Assembly (NCBI GenBank): GCA_025980665.1
Contig: JAICXC010000007.1
Span: forward strand, 1 to 64,000
Source of the DNA: Bryobacteraceae bacterium
GTDB taxonomy: Bacteria > Acidobacteriota > Terriglobia > Bryobacterales > Bryobacteraceae
Length of the DNA stretch: 64,000 nucleotides
Reading direction: 5' to 3'
Within the stretch, counting starts at the first letter, position 1. Each line of letters begins with the position of its first letter. Below, one piece after another: positions 41,941 to 50,898 of this stretch. The notes under the pieces are model-generated. The model had not been told where the DNA came from, did not search any database, and worked only from the letters and a program-made list of their open reading frames with translations. The translations under genes were made by a program, and so were the position numbers.

Positions 41941-43182
41941 GTGAAATCTAATGCTTCCTTCTTCGAGGCGGCTCGGGTTGCGCTGGATTCGCTGCGCGGC
42001 AGTAAGCTGCGCAGTTTCCTGACGTTATTGGGGATTATTCTATCCACGACCACCCTGATTTCGGTCATGTCGGTGATCCATGGAATGGACGTCGTAGTGG
42101 CGACCAGCGCCTCGACCATGGGAACCGAAGGGTTTAGGGTCCTGCGCTTTGCCTTCATCAATAACTGGGATCCCAAGAAGTTCCTCGAGTACCAGCGCAA
42201 GAATCCCGAACTTTCCCTCGAAGAATACGACTTCCTGAAAAGCCGGGCCACTTTGGTGAAAGAGATGAGCCCGTCCTCCCAGCGCAGCGTCAAGGTGACG
42301 TTTGAAGGAGATTTGGACGATGGAGTCGCCCTGATATCCTTCAACTCGACGGGCGCCACGCTAAGCAATACCGAGATCGAAACGGGCCGTATGTTTACGG
42401 AGACCGAAGACAATCGCCACATGGACGTTGTGGTGCTGGGCGCCGATCTTAAAAACCGATTCTTCCCGAATGTGGATCCCATCGGAAAAAGTGTCCAGGT
42501 GGATGGCCGGCCCTTTCAAGTGGTTGGAGTGGCCAAGTCCAAAGGGAGCGTATTCGGACAGTCTCAGGATAATTTCATATCCATTCCCATCCAGACTCAT
42601 GTGAAGATCTACGGAGCCAGGAGCGGTCTGCAATACAATTTCTCCGCCATAAGCAAGGACCGGATGGCGGAAGCGGAAGACGAGATTCGCGTGCTGTTGC
42701 GCGCTTCCCGGCATTTGCGTCCGGACCAGGACGATACGTTCATGATCATTTCCTCGGACACGCTGATCGCGGCATGGAACAGTTTGACGGGCGCTATTGC
42801 CGCCGCCGCCATCGGCATTGTTAGCGTGTTCATGGTGGTGGGCGGCGTGGTGATCATGAATATCATGCTGGCGGTGGTGAGCGAGCGCACGCGCGAGATC
42901 GGCGTCCGCAAGAGCGTTGGCGCCCGCCGCCAGGACATCCTGAATCAGTTTCTGGTGGAATCATCCACGCTATCGGGAATCGGTGGATTGATCGGCGTGA
43001 CGATTTCCTGGCTGATCGCACTGATCGTCCGTAGCACCACGCTGGTTCCCATGGAGACTCCGCTCAACGGCGTGATCATTGGCGTGACTTTGTCGGTAGT
43101 CGTGGGGCTGTTCTTCGGAATTTATCCGGCGCGCCGGGCGTCCCGGCTCGACCCGATTGTGGCCTTGCGCTCAGAAAGCTAA
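41941..43182 (+). CDS. MacB/FtsX-type ABC transporter permease 1
   Basis: A 413-residue permease with one N-terminal membrane helix (about 22-42, SKLRSFLTLLGIILSTTTLI), a periplasmic MacB_PCD domain (about 45-270) and three C-terminal helices of the FtsX domain (about 283-405), with the typical coupling sequence NIMLAVVSERTREIGVRKSVGARR. MacB-like systems move lipoproteins, peptides or drugs by mechanotransmission rather than through a channel. No ATPase or membrane-fusion gene adjoins it. The next gene, starting 12 bp later, is a paralogue, so the two may form a heterodimer. Confidence 0.88.
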   Translation: MKSNASFFEAARVALDSLRGSKLRSFLTLLGIILSTTTLISVMSVIHGMDVVVATSASTMGTEGFRVLRFAFINNWDPKKFLEYQRKNPELSLEEYDFLKSRATLVKEMSPSSQRSVKVTFEGDLDDGVALISFNSTGATLSNTEIETGRMFTETEDNRHMDVVVLGADLKNRFFPNVDPIGKSVQVDGRPFQVVGVAKSKGSVFGQSQDNFISIPIQTHVKIYGARSGLQYNFSAISKDRMAEAEDEIRVLLRASRHLRPDQDDTFMIISSDTLIAAWNSLTGAIAAAAIGIVSVFMVVGGVVIMNIMLAVVSERTREIGVRKSVGARRQDILNQFLVESSTLSGIGGLIGVTISWLIALIVRSTTLVPMETPLNGVIIGVTLSVVVGLFFGIYPARRASRLDPIVALRSES

Positions 43183-43194
43183 CCTCGCTGTCTC

Positions 43195-44424
43195 ATGAAT
43201 CTGCTGATATCGGTGATCGGGTTGGCGCTCGCGACACTCCGCGAAAATAAGGTGCGCTCGTTCCTGACGCTCTTGGGCGTGATGATCGGCACAGGCACCA
43301 TCATCGGCGTAGGATCCATCCTGACTGGCCTGGACGGCGCCGTGACCGGGGCGATACGGAGCTTGGGGACCAACACGGCGATCGTCATGAAGATCGGGCC
43401 GAGTTTCGGCGGTGGACGTACACCGGAGCAGCGCATGCGCCGTCCGCTGACCTATGACAACGTCCTGGCCATCGAGGAGCGATGCCCGTCGGTAGAACAC
43501 GTCAGCCCCATTCTGCAGCCGCCTAATGGCATCTTTCGAGCGCGTTACAAGAGTAACGACGCGTTCCAGCTCCAGATGTTCGGTACGTCCGAGTATTACG
43601 CTACCGCTGGCCAGGCCGACATGAACACGGGACGATTTTTCACCGATTCAGAAGACCGCCATCGCATGTCCGTGACGGTGATCGGCCAGGACATTTACAA
43701 ACAGCTTTTCGGCAAGGAAGACGCAATCGGAAAAATTATTCTGGTGGCCGGCCACGAGCTGCAAGTGATCGGCGTGATGAATCCGCCCGCGACCGCTTTG
43801 CCGGGCCAGAACGATACTCGCGTCATCATCCCATACTTTACCATGCGTAAGCTGTTCCCCACTGCTCAAGAGCACCAGCTTATGGTGCAGGCTAAGGACG
43901 GGAAACTCGCTACAGCGATCGACGAGATGCGCTCCGTGCTCCGGCAGGAACGCCGCGTTCCATTAAACAAGCCGGATAGCTTCGATATCTCGACTGCGGA
44001 TCAGCTAGTGGATCAGTTCCGTTCCGTTACATCGGTGGTGGCCCTTGTGATGGTGGTGCTCAGCTCCATCGGACTGCTAGTGGGTGGCATCGGGGTGATG
44101 AATATCATGCTGGTTTCCGTTACCGAGCGCACCCGGGAAATCGGAGTGCGCAAGGCTATTGGCGCGCGCCGGGGCGACATCATCATTCAATTCCTGACTG
44201 AGGCCGTGGTGCTCACAGGACTGGGCGGCATGATCGGTATGATCTTCGGCTGGTCGGTTTCGATGGTCACGCGCTTCTTTCTGCCGAATTTGCCGACGCT
44301 GGTACCGCTGTGGGCCGTGGTGCTAGGAATCGTGGTCAGCGTGGGAATCGGCGTATTCTTCGGCATCTGGCCGGCCAGCAAGGCCGCGCGGTTGGATCCA
44401 GTAGAAGCCCTGCGGTACGAGTAG
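43195..44424 (+). CDS. MacB/FtsX-type ABC transporter permease 2
   Basis: A 409-residue permease with the same layout: a first helix (RSFLTLLGVMIGTGTIIGVG), a periplasmic domain and three C-terminal helices with GVMNIMLVSVTERTREIGVRKAIGARRGD, ending LDPVEALRYE. Most of the periplasmic domain differs from its neighbour at 41941, as expected for a heterodimer pair. Its C-terminal 45 residues recur almost unchanged in a relic at 47571-47705. The ATPase partner must come from elsewhere. Confidence 0.88.
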   Translation: MNLLISVIGLALATLRENKVRSFLTLLGVMIGTGTIIGVGSILTGLDGAVTGAIRSLGTNTAIVMKIGPSFGGGRTPEQRMRRPLTYDNVLAIEERCPSVEHVSPILQPPNGIFRARYKSNDAFQLQMFGTSEYYATAGQADMNTGRFFTDSEDRHRMSVTVIGQDIYKQLFGKEDAIGKIILVAGHELQVIGVMNPPATALPGQNDTRVIIPYFTMRKLFPTAQEHQLMVQAKDGKLATAIDEMRSVLRQERRVPLNKPDSFDISTADQLVDQFRSVTSVVALVMVVLSSIGLLVGGIGVMNIMLVSVTERTREIGVRKAIGARRGDIIIQFLTEAVVLTGLGGMIGMIFGWSVSMVTRFFLPNLPTLVPLWAVVLGIVVSVGIGVFFGIWPASKAARLDPVEALRYE

Positions 44425-44451
44425 CCTCCGGTTATCTAAATAACTCTCCTA

Positions 44452-44492
44452 TTGCATTCCCATACGAGCAGTGATATGCTTCCGCTGGGAAT
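44452..44492 (+). promoter_or_regulatory. Promoter and inverted repeat upstream of padR
   Basis: TTGCAT and TATGCT are separated by 17 bases, giving a sigma-70-like promoter whose start would fall about 14 bases before the padR ATG. ATTCCCA (44456-44462) and TGGGAAT (44486-44492) form an inverted repeat that brackets the -10, a suitable place for autoregulation by PadR. Confidence 0.45.
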
Positions 44493-44500
44493 CCCATAGG

Positions 44501-44845
44501 ATGCCAGAAAAAAGCGACGTTTGGCAGGGCACGCTGGCCCTGATGGTTTTGAAGACGCTAAACGCGCTCGGCCCGCTGCACGGATACGGCATCGCGCGGC
44601 GAATCGAACAGACCAGCCAAAACCTGCTTTCCATCAATCACGGCACGCTTTATCCCGTTCTGTTGAAGCTGGAACAGGAGGGCTCGATCGATTCGGAATG
44701 GGGCATCTCCGATAACAACCGCAAGGCCAAATTTTATCGGATCACCAAATCGGGCAAGAAAGAATTGACCGCCGCCGAGCGCGAGTGGCAGCGGGCCAGC
44801 GACATCATGGCGCGCTTCTCAGCCCTGCAAGGAGAGTCGTCATGA
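44501..44845 (+). CDS. PadR-family transcriptional regulator (acidobacterial type)
   Basis: A 114-residue winged-helix regulator starting MPEKSDVWQGTLALMVLKTL; the track start at 44471 adds a non-conserved extension. GPLHGYGIARRIEQTS, SINHGTLYPVLLKLEQEGSI and RKAKFYRITKSGKKEL are typical, and the C-terminal dimerisation helix follows. Acidobacteria carry many such PadR genes directly before ADOP permeases. Here its stop overlaps the permease start (ATGA). It most likely represses its own operon; the ligand is unknown. Confidence 0.92.
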   Translation: MPEKSDVWQGTLALMVLKTLNALGPLHGYGIARRIEQTSQNLLSINHGTLYPVLLKLEQEGSIDSEWGISDNNRKAKFYRITKSGKKELTAAEREWQRASDIMARFSALQGESS

Positions 44846-47514
44846 AATCGCTGCGCCGCGGCTGGAAGCGTCTACTGGGGTCTTTTTCGCGCGAGAAGTC
44901 CAACATGTCGGAGGAGTTGCAATCGCATATCGAGATGCAGACAGAGGATAACGTCCGCGCGGGTATGCTTCCCGAGGAAGCCCGCCGTCAAGCGAGGCTA
45001 AAATTTGGCGGACTTGATTCCATGAAGGAGTATTATCGCGATCAGCGCGGCCTCCCGTGGCTCGAAACTACCTTCGCCGATCTCCGTTATGCCGTGAGAT
45101 CGTTGCGCAAGAGTCCCGCGTTCATGATAGTTGCCGTGCTCACGTTGGCCATCGGCATAGGCGCAACTACGGCGGTGTTCAGCGTCGTCGATGGAGTCCT
45201 CATCAAGGCCCTTCCGTATCCCGATCCGGATGCATTGGTCGGCGTCTGGCATTCGGCGGTGATACAGGGTGAGACGTTCCGTAACGCCAATCAATCCGCT
45301 TCGATGTACGTGACCTACCTGGACAATAACCGCACTTTTCAGGAATTCGGTGTGTGGAATAACGGCGCGTCCAGCGTAACGGGCATCGGCGAGCCGGAGC
45401 AGGTGCGGACGTTCCGTGTGACGTATGGAGTTCTTCGAGCGTTCGGTGTTCAGCCGGCAACTGGACGCTGGTTCTCTGAAGCCGACGATTCGCCGGGCAC
45501 GCCGGAAACCGTCATCCTCATGTATGGATATTGGCAGCGGCGATTCGGCGGCGATTCGCAGATCTTAGGGCGAACTGTGACGGTCGACTCGCGCCCGCGT
45601 CCGGTTATCGGGGTCATGCCGGAAACGTTCCAATTGAACGGCAATCCCGAGATCATTCTGCCGCTGCGGTTCGACCGCGGGCAGCTGCCGCCGACCTTCG
45701 CATATGCAGGCGTAGCAAGGCTGAAGCCAAACGTGACCATCGCTCAAGCGAACGCTGACCTGGAACGGATGATCCCTATCTGGGCCGAGCAGTTCAAAAT
45801 GCAGCGCTTTGCCAGTCTCGGCCTTCGCGCCGCCATCCGCCCGCTTAAGGAAGACGTAGTCGGCGATATCGCAAATGTCCTGTGGGTGCTGATGGGGACT
45901 ATCGGAATCGTCCTTTTGATCGCATGCGCGAACGTTGCGAATCTGATGCTGGTTCGGGCGGACGGGCGCCAGCAGGAACTGGCGATTCGGACAGCACTTG
46001 GGGCGGGCCGGGGCCGGATTGCTCGTGAACTCCTGGCCGGGAGCCTCTTTTTAGGCGCGCTGGGAGGCTTGGGCGGACTGGCGCTGGCACACGCCGGATT
46101 ACGTGTCTTAGTAGCGATCGGTCCAGCCAATCTCCCGCGGCTCTCCGAAATCACGATCGACGCGCGGGTGTTGGCGTTTGCCATCACGATCTCTCTGGCG
46201 TCCGGCCTATTTTTCGGAGTGATCACGGTGATTAAGTTCGCGAGACCGCGAATCGCAACCGTGCTTCGTGGCGGCGAGCGGACCGCCAGCCAGAGCCGGG
46301 ACCGGCATCGATCGCAAAGCACGCTGGTAGTGGTGCAAGTGGCTCTCGCGCTGGTACTGCTGGTCGGATCGGGATTGATGATCCGGAGCTTCAAAGCGCT
46401 GCGAAGTGTTCACCCCGGCTTCTCGCAACCGGAGCGCGTCCAAACGTTGCGCCTCGCCATTCCGCCGGCCCAGGTGGCGGACGCGGAGGCTGTTACCAGG
46501 ATGCAAAAAGCGATTCTCGATAAGCTTGCTGCCATCCCGGGAGTAGCATCCGATGGGTTGATCGATGGACTCCCTATGGATCTGGGCACGCAATCCAGCA
46601 GCCCGGTGTCGGTCGAAGGTCAGTTGGACGATGGTCGCCTTCCGGCGGTTCGGCGCGTCAAGTTTGTTTCCCCCGGGCTGTTTCAGACTCTTGGGATACC
46701 GCTGATCGCAGGGCGCGATTTCACCTGGAACGAGATCTATGTCAAAAGCGAAGTCGCTCTGGTTTCAGACAACTTTGCAAAACAGAACTGGGGCGATGCA
46801 CGCGCAGCCCTCGGCAAACGGATTCGCGAAGGAACCGGCGGGCCCTGGCGCGAAGTGATCGGAGTCGCCGGGAACGTCTACGACAATGGCGCCAACCAGC
46901 CTCCCGCGTTCATCGTGTATTGGCCCGCACGGGTCCAGTCCGCAAGCATGGGTGTGCCGGGATACGCGCCGCGCTCGGTGGCGTTTGCGATTCGGAGCGA
47001 CCGCACCGGAACGGAAAGTTTCCTGAAGCAGATTCAGGAAGCCGTGTGGTCTGTGAATTCGAACCTTCCTGTCGCGCAAGTGCAGACGCTGAACGACGTT
47101 TACGAACAATCCATGCGGCAGACCTCGTTCACTCTCATAATGCTCGCCATAGCGGGGGCGGTGGCGCTCACGCTGGGGATCATCGGAATCTATGGGGTTC
47201 TTTCGTATGCGGTGTCCAGGCGGGAACGCGAGATCGGCATTCGACTCGCTCTGGGGGCCAGGCAGCGAGAGGTGGAGGCGATGTTCGTCAAGCGTGGACT
47301 GATGCTCGCGTCGGTTGGGGTGGGAATTGGGCTGGTGGCTGCGGCGGGCATTACGCGACTGCTGTCGTCGCTACTGTTCGGGATCGGTCCACTCGATCCG
47401 ATTACTTATGCGGCCGTACCTCTGGTTCTGGTGATTGCAGCAGCGGCTGCCAGTTATCTGCCCGCGCGACGGGCGGTGCGAGTCGATCCGGCGATAACCC
47501 TGCGCCATGAATAA
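44842..47514 (+). CDS. ADOP family permease (acidobacterial duplicated orphan permease)
   Basis: An 890-residue permease. The N-terminal 80 residues form the soluble prefix domain (MSEELQSHIEMQTEDNVRAG, EEARRQARLKFGG) seen in PadR-linked permeases. Two MacB/FtsX halves follow: the first begins LRKSPAFMIVAVLTLAIGIG, has helices near 370-480 with ANVANLMLVRADGRQQELAIR; the second ends with three helices and VSRREREIGIRLALGARQREV. Family members lack a cognate ATPase gene, hence orphan; their substrate is not known. It is translationally coupled to padR. A permease relic follows its stop. Confidence 0.92.
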   Translation: MKSLRRGWKRLLGSFSREKSNMSEELQSHIEMQTEDNVRAGMLPEEARRQARLKFGGLDSMKEYYRDQRGLPWLETTFADLRYAVRSLRKSPAFMIVAVLTLAIGIGATTAVFSVVDGVLIKALPYPDPDALVGVWHSAVIQGETFRNANQSASMYVTYLDNNRTFQEFGVWNNGASSVTGIGEPEQVRTFRVTYGVLRAFGVQPATGRWFSEADDSPGTPETVILMYGYWQRRFGGDSQILGRTVTVDSRPRPVIGVMPETFQLNGNPEIILPLRFDRGQLPPTFAYAGVARLKPNVTIAQANADLERMIPIWAEQFKMQRFASLGLRAAIRPLKEDVVGDIANVLWVLMGTIGIVLLIACANVANLMLVRADGRQQELAIRTALGAGRGRIARELLAGSLFLGALGGLGGLALAHAGLRVLVAIGPANLPRLSEITIDARVLAFAITISLASGLFFGVITVIKFARPRIATVLRGGERTASQSRDRHRSQSTLVVVQVALALVLLVGSGLMIRSFKALRSVHPGFSQPERVQTLRLAIPPAQVADAEAVTRMQKAILDKLAAIPGVASDGLIDGLPMDLGTQSSSPVSVEGQLDDGRLPAVRRVKFVSPGLFQTLGIPLIAGRDFTWNEIYVKSEVALVSDNFAKQNWGDARAALGKRIREGTGGPWREVIGVAGNVYDNGANQPPAFIVYWPARVQSASMGVPGYAPRSVAFAIRSDRTGTESFLKQIQEAVWSVNSNLPVAQVQTLNDVYEQSMRQTSFTLIMLAIAGAVALTLGIIGIYGVLSYAVSRREREIGIRLALGARQREVEAMFVKRGLMLASVGVGIGLVAAAGITRLLSSLLFGIGPLDPITYAAVPLVLVIAAAAASYLPARRAVRVDPAITLRHE

Positions 47515-47570
47515 AACCGTGAATCGCAGGTGGAATTGCCTCCTGGGTGCATTAATGGGCCGTCAGCGAT

Positions 47571-47705
47571 AACCTCCCGACGTTTGTTCCGCTGTGGGCC
47601 ATGGTGCTGGGGATCGTCGTAAGCATGGGAATCGGCGTCTTCTTCATCTGGCCGTCCAGCAAAGCAGCGCGCCTGGATCCTGTAGAAGCCTTGCGCTACG
47701 AGTAG
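47571..47705 (+). pseudogene. 135-bp relic of a MacB-like permease C-terminus
   Basis: The frame reads NLPTFVPLWAMVLGIVV, SMGIGVFFIWPSSKAARL and DPVEALRYE-stop. It matches the last 45 residues of the permease at 43195-44424 except for four substitutions and one deleted glycine. There is no start codon or upstream permease sequence; homology stops abruptly at 47571. This is the end of a lost third permease, or a duplicated fragment, stranded after the padR-ADOP operon. Insertion of that operon into a permease array, or deletion after duplication, would explain it. The 56 bp before it show no gene. Confidence 0.85.
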
Positions 47706-47710
47706 CCGCG

Positions 47711-49948
47711 TCAGGTTCGCGGCTCGGAAGGCGCGCTCGATAGTTCCAGTGCCCGCACTCTCACACCCCGCAGGTCGAGCTTGCCGGTGCCTAATACGGG
47801 TAGCTCGTCCACGTGATGGATGTTCTCCAGCTTCGGCAGCCACAGCTTGGGAAGATCGGTCTCAGCAAGGCGCCGCCACAGCTCCTCGGGTGTGATTGTG
47901 GAATCCGTAAAGAGCACGGCGAGCCGTTCGCCCTTGCGCTCATCAGGCAGGCCCGTTACGACGCAGGGGGCATCGCCACACGCCTTGCTGATCATTTCCT
48001 CCACTAACAAGTGCGGAACCATTTCGCCGCCGACCTTGCTGAACCGCGAGAGCCGGTCGGTGATCGCGACGAACCCATCTTCGTCGACCTTGGCCATGTC
48101 ACCAGTGATGTACCAATCGCCGTGAAAGACCTGCGCGGTTCGCTCAGGGTCGTTCAGGTACCCCAGCATCCGGTTGGGACCCTTCACCAGCAACATGCCT
48201 TCCTGGCCCGGCGGAAGAGGCTCCGTCGTGTCAGGATCGACGATTCTCACCGCTACGCCTGGAATCGGCAGCCCCACGGTGCCGTGTTTCGTTCCGATCT
48301 GGACTTCCTTTCCCTCGCGAAAGTTCGGCGTGTTCACCGCGACCACAGGAGACATCTCGGTCATGCCGTAGCCTTCCATTAGATCGATGCCGAACGTCTC
48401 CTCAAATTCCTGACGCAGCGTCTCGCGAAGTTTTTCCGCGCCGACGACCACGAAGCGCAAGGACGCAAACTGCTCCCGGGTGCACTTGCGCATATACGTC
48501 CCGCAAAACGTCGGCGTCGACAGCAGGAACGTGCCTTTGTATTTGTGAATCAGTTCCCCGATGACTTTTGCGTCGGTCGGATTGGGATGATAGACTACTC
48601 CGCCACCGGTGAACAGCGGCAGCCAGATCGTGGCCATGAAACCGAACGAATGAAACAGCGGCAGAACTCCGATAATACGGTCGCGCTCGTCAAGAGAAAA
48701 GATCTGCAGGACGGCTTCGACGTTCGTCGTCAGGTTGAAGTGCGAAAGCATGATGCCTTTCGGCACTCCGGTGCTGCCGCTTGAAAAGATCACCGTCGCC
48801 AGACTGTCGGGATCGCCCTTCGGGGTCAGCCAGGCGGCGGGAGCAAGCCGTGCTTTGATCAGGGCGAAGATCTTTTGCCCCTTGGTGAGCGACGCCATAA
48901 TGTCCTCGAGATAGACCGCGCCCTCAGGCGCATCAAGCTTGGCTTTGGCGAGGAATACTCTTGAAGTTATGACGGTCCGGATCCCGCACTGGGCCGCGGC
49001 ATATGCCATCGCTTCTTTGCCGCCCGTGAAATTCAGGTTCACCGGCACCCTACCGGCCAGCGAGACGCCCAGGTTCGCCAAGCCTCCTCCCACTGTCGCG
49101 GGAAGAAGCAAGCCGATCATCTTGTTGGAGTCCGCCATTCGGCGGACCTCTGCCGCGAGAAGCACCGCCGCGGCCAGGGCACGGCCGTACGTCAGTTCGC
49201 GGCCCGTGGAATCGGCCATCGCAAACTTACTCCAGTGGCGGCGGGCCAGCCGGACGAAACGCGCAGGTAACGTCGCACCGCGCTCGCGGGTCAGTTGAGC
49301 GGCCTCGCTTCCCAACTCTTCGACGGCCTGCCGCGCGGTCCAGGCATTGGCAGGTTTCGGCAAAGCCGCGCCGAAAGATACGGTGACCGAGTAGGGCCAA
49401 CGGCGCGGCGTCTTTCCGAAAAACTGGCCTCCGGCGAAGCTGAAAATACTGTTCCACACGCGGTCCAGATGAACCGGGATCACCGGAACACTCAGACCTT
49501 CGGCGATTTTCTCCATCCCGCGTTTGAAGGGCAGCAAGTTGCCGGTGCGTGTGACCGATCCTTCGGCGAAGATGCACACCACGTGCCCAGCCTCGAGTTC
49601 CCGCCGGGCAGCCTGAATCGCCGCAGTCATCGCGCGCGGACCGCCCAGGTCCACTGGGATGGTCCGTAGCGCGCGGAGCACCCCGCGAAAGGCCCAATGG
49701 TCGTAGTACGGCCGCCAGATCATGAAGCGCACGTGACGATGCCGCGCGGCCCATCCCACGAGAAATCCGTCCATCAAGGAGACGTGGTTGGATACCAGCA
49801 ATGCGCCTCCGCTCGCCGGCACATTGGTGGCGCCCAGCACCCGGACGCGATATAACGCCGCGATCATGCAGCGGACGCCAAGGCGGACCAAGGACAGGGG
49901 TATCACAGGAATAGTGTAAGCCGTGAACTCGCGAATGTTGAACCGCAC
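47711..49948 (-). CDS. Fused 1-acylglycerophosphate-type acyltransferase and acyl-ACP/acyl-CoA synthetase (Aas-like)
   Basis: A 745-residue two-domain protein. The N-terminal PlsC-like domain (about 10-220) has the NHVSLMD catalytic HxxxxD motif (His55, Asp60), FAEGSVTRTG and VIPVHLD. The AMP-binding domain (about 235-735) has SSGSTGVPKGIMLSH, LPLFHSFGF, GYGMTEMSPVVAVN, DWYITGDMAKVDEDGF and RLSRFSKVGGEMV. E. coli Aas, with the same fusion, reacylates lysophosphatidylethanolamine; the family match suggests lysophospholipid repair or fatty acid scavenging. The start is GTG at 49948 without a clear Shine-Dalgarno sequence, so the N-terminus is uncertain. Confidence 0.85.
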   Translation of the reverse strand: MRFNIREFTAYTIPVIPLSLVRLGVRCMIAALYRVRVLGATNVPASGGALLVSNHVSLMDGFLVGWAARHRHVRFMIWRPYYDHWAFRGVLRALRTIPVDLGGPRAMTAAIQAARRELEAGHVVCIFAEGSVTRTGNLLPFKRGMEKIAEGLSVPVIPVHLDRVWNSIFSFAGGQFFGKTPRRWPYSVTVSFGAALPKPANAWTARQAVEELGSEAAQLTRERGATLPARFVRLARRHWSKFAMADSTGRELTYGRALAAAVLLAAEVRRMADSNKMIGLLLPATVGGGLANLGVSLAGRVPVNLNFTGGKEAMAYAAAQCGIRTVITSRVFLAKAKLDAPEGAVYLEDIMASLTKGQKIFALIKARLAPAAWLTPKGDPDSLATVIFSSGSTGVPKGIMLSHFNLTTNVEAVLQIFSLDERDRIIGVLPLFHSFGFMATIWLPLFTGGGVVYHPNPTDAKVIGELIHKYKGTFLLSTPTFCGTYMRKCTREQFASLRFVVVGAEKLRETLRQEFEETFGIDLMEGYGMTEMSPVVAVNTPNFREGKEVQIGTKHGTVGLPIPGVAVRIVDPDTTEPLPPGQEGMLLVKGPNRMLGYLNDPERTAQVFHGDWYITGDMAKVDEDGFVAITDRLSRFSKVGGEMVPHLLVEEMISKACGDAPCVVTGLPDERKGERLAVLFTDSTITPEELWRRLAETDLPKLWLPKLENIHHVDELPVLGTGKLDLRGVRVRALELSSAPSEPRT

Positions 49949-50024
49949 CCTAGCGGGGGCTTATCCTCAAGATTGTACACAGGCTCGCTCGAGCCCATGT
50001 GCGCGCAGAGGGGAATGAGGAAAC

Positions 50025-50885
50025 GTGAATTTAATTGGCAGAATCTGCCCGCTGTCGTTGTGTGTCATGACGTGTTCGATGTTGGCCGCACAGGAGCAGC
50101 CGGCGCCGCCGCCGGCGTCTCCCGCCAAACCTCCAGTGCTCGCTGCGCAACGCCAGGTTCCGGACGACGACGTTGACCGGATGTTTTCAGTTGCATTGTA
50201 CGACTGGATTCCCTTTAGCGCGATCACGGGGCTGCATGCCGGATCGCAGGCCCTTCTCCCTCCTCCTCATGAGCTGACCCTTCCAGGGAAGCCCTACCGC
50301 GCCTTCGGCTTGATGGTCACGCTTCCGATGAAAGGATCGTCACGCCTGGAATTTTCCTATACGACGCTCAACGTCAATGGGAGCCTCCGTGCTCCCACCG
50401 ATCTGGGGCTATTCGGTGGAACCATCGCGCAGGCTGAACCGCTAGCGACGAGCTACAGCCTGCGTCATCTCAAACTGTCCTATAACTTTCTCACGTATCC
50501 GAATCCACCTCAGGGTGCGAAATTGCGCTTCAAGACGCTATGGGAATTTCACTACCTGCGCACCTACCCGACGGTTACGGCAACCGTCACCGCGCCCGAT
50601 CAACCGCTCGCCGCTACTCAGTCGATCCTGCTGCCGGCCGTGGGTTTGGGATTGGAATACGTTCCATCGAAGCATTTTCGCCTGGAAGTCCGAGGATCTG
50701 GCATGACGATTCCGCATCACTCAGCGCTGGGCGATACGGAAGGCTCGGCCGTCGTACGCATACGCAAGGTCGAGATTTTCGTGGGTGGGAAATTTCTGCA
50801 CTTCAAGACTTCTCCCAACAGCGACACTTTCATGAGGGGCACCGTGTGGGGGCCGGACGCTGGTGTGCGATGGGTCTTCAAGTAA
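50025..50885 (+). CDS. Exported beta-rich protein, probably outer-membrane
   Basis: A 286-residue protein with a signal peptide (about 1-22, ending SMLAAQ) and a Pro/Ala linker. The remainder alternates aromatic and polar residues in 10-14 residue stretches (RAFGLMVTLPM, RLEFSYTTLNV, HLKLSYNFLTY, LRFKTLWEFHYLR, FRLEVRGSGM, VEIFVGGKFLHF) and ends in VRWVFK, suggesting an outer-membrane barrel of about ten strands. GAGG lies before the GTG start at 50025. It converges on hpnD with 13 bp between. I do not recognise the family; a link to hopanoids is only positional. Confidence 0.65.
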   Translation: MNLIGRICPLSLCVMTCSMLAAQEQPAPPPASPAKPPVLAAQRQVPDDDVDRMFSVALYDWIPFSAITGLHAGSQALLPPPHELTLPGKPYRAFGLMVTLPMKGSSRLEFSYTTLNVNGSLRAPTDLGLFGGTIAQAEPLATSYSLRHLKLSYNFLTYPNPPQGAKLRFKTLWEFHYLRTYPTVTATVTAPDQPLAATQSILLPAVGLGLEYVPSKHFRLEVRGSGMTIPHHSALGDTEGSAVVRIRKVEIFVGGKFLHFKTSPNSDTFMRGTVWGPDAGVRWVFK

Positions 50886-50898
50886 AGCCGCGGACACT

